Assembly: GCA_009392815.1 (NCBI GenBank)
Contig: VFFS01000066.1
Span: forward strand, 1 to 32,461
Direction: 5' to 3'
Length of the DNA: 32,461 nucleotides
Source of the DNA: SAR202 cluster bacterium
GTDB taxonomy: Bacteria; Chloroflexota; Dehalococcoidia; Lucifugimonadales; UBA826
The notes beneath the pieces are model-generated. The model was given only the letters and a program-made list of their open reading frames with translations. It was not told the DNA's origin and did no database searches. The translations under genes and the position numbers were made by a program. Positions 30,852 to 32,461 of the stretch are shown one piece after another (within the stretch, counting starts at the first letter, position 1; each line of letters starts with the position of its first letter).

Positions 30852-32461
30852 TCATCGACTAGACAATTTTGAACCAGCATTTGAATGCGTTGGAAATCCT
30901 TTTTTATTGAGTAACATAGTTATGAAGAATGAAACCAACAAAACTGCCACACATACACTAAACACGTCCCCAATGGCTTCACTTAATGAATTCCTTAAAA
31001 CTGCAAGAATATCCCCAGGCATTTCTGCAGAAACCATGGACATTTGAGCGTCAGGATCTACCAATACCCTAGGGTTAGTTTTAAGCTCGTCAAAAAGATC
31101 ATTACTTATTGGAACAGTTGAATTTTCAACTGCTCTATCTAAATTGGCAACAAATCTATGAGACATAAGAGAACCTAGAAGAGATAGGCCTACAAGACCG
31201 CCAAAAGTTCGAAGAAACTGTATGAAACTAGTCGCAGCACCAATAGCACTAGGGGGACTAAAATTTTGCACAGCTATGGTGAAAGTAGGGAAAGTACTCC
31301 CAAGACCAAATCCAAGCAGAATAATGTACGACACGGCACGTGGATAGTCTGACGTACTGTCTAAAGTGGAAAACAAAAATACCCCGACAGCCATTAGAGC
31401 GACCCCAACTAAACCTTGAATTCTAAAATAACCTCCAGTTCTAGAAAGGATCTGACCTGAAATGGCGGCTCCAAATACTATCCCCAGCATCATTGGAGTC
31501 AGAAATGTTCCGCTACTGGTAGCAGAAAAGGCTAAAACTCCCTGAAAGTATAACGGTACAAAAATAATAGCCCCAAACATCGCAAACCCAGTAAGCAAGC
31601 TTAAAATGAGTCCTATAGTAACCATTCTCTCTTTGAAGAGATTTAAAGGCAAAATAGGATTATAAGTTTTAGTCTCCACAATCACGAGTATGATCAAGGA
31701 TATTAATCCGGTTACTATGGGACCAACGACATAAAACGATGTCCATTCATATTGGACTCCACCTAGAGACAACCCGACCAGCAGGAGAACTACTCCAACT
31801 ATAAGAAGACAAATCCCAGGATAGTCTATCCGCCTGTTCTCTCGGTTGCTTTCACCGGGAGTATCTGGAAAAAACCTTGCCAGTAAAAACACAACCGGTC
31901 CTGCAAGAGGAACATTAACAAAAAAGATCCATTTCCAAGAAAACGTATCAGTAAGAAATCCCCCAAGTGTTGGACCAATCACCGAGGCCAATCCAAAACA
32001 TGCAGCCAAAAGACCAATATATTTGCCTCGATCCGATGGGGGGAAAAGATCAGCTATTGATATAAATGTCACCGCCATTATCGTGCCTCCCCCAATCCCT
32101 TGAATAATTCTAAAAATTATCAACTGCGTCATATTCTCACTAAAACCGCATAATACTGAACCCACCATAAATACAAAAACTGAGCCAATAAATATCCATT
32201 TCCTACCATAAATATCAGATAATTTGCCCACTATTGGGGCGGCGGTCGTAGAGGCAACCATGTACCCTGTAGTTATCCAAGTGTACTTGTCGAACCCGCC
32301 AAGATCAGCAATTATTCGGGGTGTTGCAGTGCTCACGATCGTTTGATCTAATGCTGCCAAAAACATTGCCAGCATCACACATACTAATGTGATTATTACC
32401 TGCGAGCGCGGTAAGGAGACAAATTTAGAGGAATTTTGATCTGGTAAGGATTCCTGTAGAC
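30852..32461 (-). CDS. MFS exporter of the DHA2 (EmrB/QacA) type, 5' end cut by window edge
   Basis: Fourteen-helix proton-driven drug exporter. Hallmarks: LAMFLAALDQTIVSTATPRIIADLGG in helix 1, GKLSDIYGRKW (motif A), FRIIQGIGGGTIMA, and GLASVIGPTLGGFLTDTFSWKWIFFVNVP (motif C and the DHA2 loop). The frame stays open to base 32461 with no earlier in-frame ATG: bases upstream of 32378 read PRSQVIITLVCVMLAMF, the usual start of helix 1. So the gene continues past the right edge and the ATG at 32378 is not its start. About 535 residues are visible. Substrate is unknown. Confidence 0.9.
   Translation of the reverse strand, partial: LQESLPDQNSSKFVSLPRSQVIITLVCVMLAMFLAALDQTIVSTATPRIIADLGGFDKYTWITTGYMVASTTAAPIVGKLSDIYGRKWIFIGSVFVFMVGSVLCGFSENMTQLIIFRIIQGIGGGTIMAVTFISIADLFPPSDRGKYIGLLAACFGLASVIGPTLGGFLTDTFSWKWIFFVNVPLAGPVVFLLARFFPDTPGESNRENRRIDYPGICLLIVGVVLLLVGLSLGGVQYEWTSFYVVGPIVTGLISLIILVIVETKTYNPILPLNLFKERMVTIGLILSLLTGFAMFGAIIFVPLYFQGVLAFSATSSGTFLTPMMLGIVFGAAISGQILSRTGGYFRIQGLVGVALMAVGVFLFSTLDSTSDYPRAVSYIILLGFGLGSTFPTFTIAVQNFSPPSAIGAATSFIQFLRTFGGLVGLSLLGSLMSHRFVANLDRAVENSTVPISNDLFDELKTNPRVLVDPDAQMSMVSAEMPGDILAVLRNSLSEAIGDVFSVCVAVLLVSFFITMLLNKKGFPTHSNAGSKLSSR

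Noticed and set aside
1-32461. CRISPR arrays, insertion sequences, prophage or integrase genes
   Set aside because: No regularly spaced direct repeats, transposase, integrase or phage-like reading frames were seen on either strand.

Overview
The window is a slice of a bacterial chromosome, AT-leaning (my impression is low-to-mid 40s % GC) and densely coded on both strands, with no transposase, phage gene, CRISPR array or rRNA that I can see. The most likely source is a marine Chloroflexota bacterium of the SAR202 / Dehalococcoidia type. This is inferred from gene content: the DUF3090 and SCO1664-family pair (known from Actinobacteria and Chloroflexota), a galactonate-dehydratase-like enolase-superfamily enzyme, an octopine/nopaline-dehydrogenase-family oxidoreductase, CoxS/CoxM-type subunits and an amidase. 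No 16S gene is present to settle it.

Layout. 1-895 (minus): nuoB (cut by the left edge) and nuoA of respiratory complex I. 1175-2564 (plus): coxS and coxM, iron-sulfur and FAD subunits of a molybdenum hydroxylase whose catalytic large subunit is absent here. 2611-3128: a promoter, a SAM-IV-like riboswitch, an intrinsic terminator, a hairpin that carries a Shine-Dalgarno sequence in its loop, and an unrecognised 97-codon gene. 3226-8192 (plus): amidase, MFS exporter and gamma-glutamyltransferase. 8222-9421 (minus): rpsU and a P-loop/DRTGG protein. 9646-10998 (plus): DUF3090 and SCO1664-family (PI3/4-kinase-like) pair. 11130-13806 (plus): tRNA-Ser(UGA), sucC, sucD and a small membrane protein. 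14037-19077 (plus): recA, recX, a CorC/HlyC-type protein, a histidine phosphatase and tilS. 19122-32461 (all minus, read from right to left): a DHA2-type MFS exporter (cut by the right edge), a zinc-ribbon protein, an octopine-dehydrogenase-family enzyme, then purF-purN-purM-purH from a strong promoter, a family 2 glycosyltransferase, nicotinamidase and nicotinate phosphoribosyltransferase, a GH32 glycosidase and the enolase-superfamily dehydratase.

How the parts work together. Most genes are core metabolism: complex I, the succinyl-CoA ligase step of the TCA cycle, de novo purine synthesis, NAD salvage (nicotinamide to nicotinate to NaMN), DNA repair (recA-recX) and tRNA-Ile lysidinylation. 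The accessory part is uptake and breakdown of small organics: amidase, gamma-glutamyltransferase, GH32, sugar-acid dehydratase and exporters.

The most interesting stretch is 2611-3128. A riboswitch whose helices and pseudoknot I can draw base by base has its own promoter and terminator and precedes a gene with no recognisable family, instead of the expected methionine or SAM gene. Two other features recur through the window: extended -10 promoters of the form TGN-TATAAT, and many TTG start codons backed by good Shine-Dalgarno sequences.
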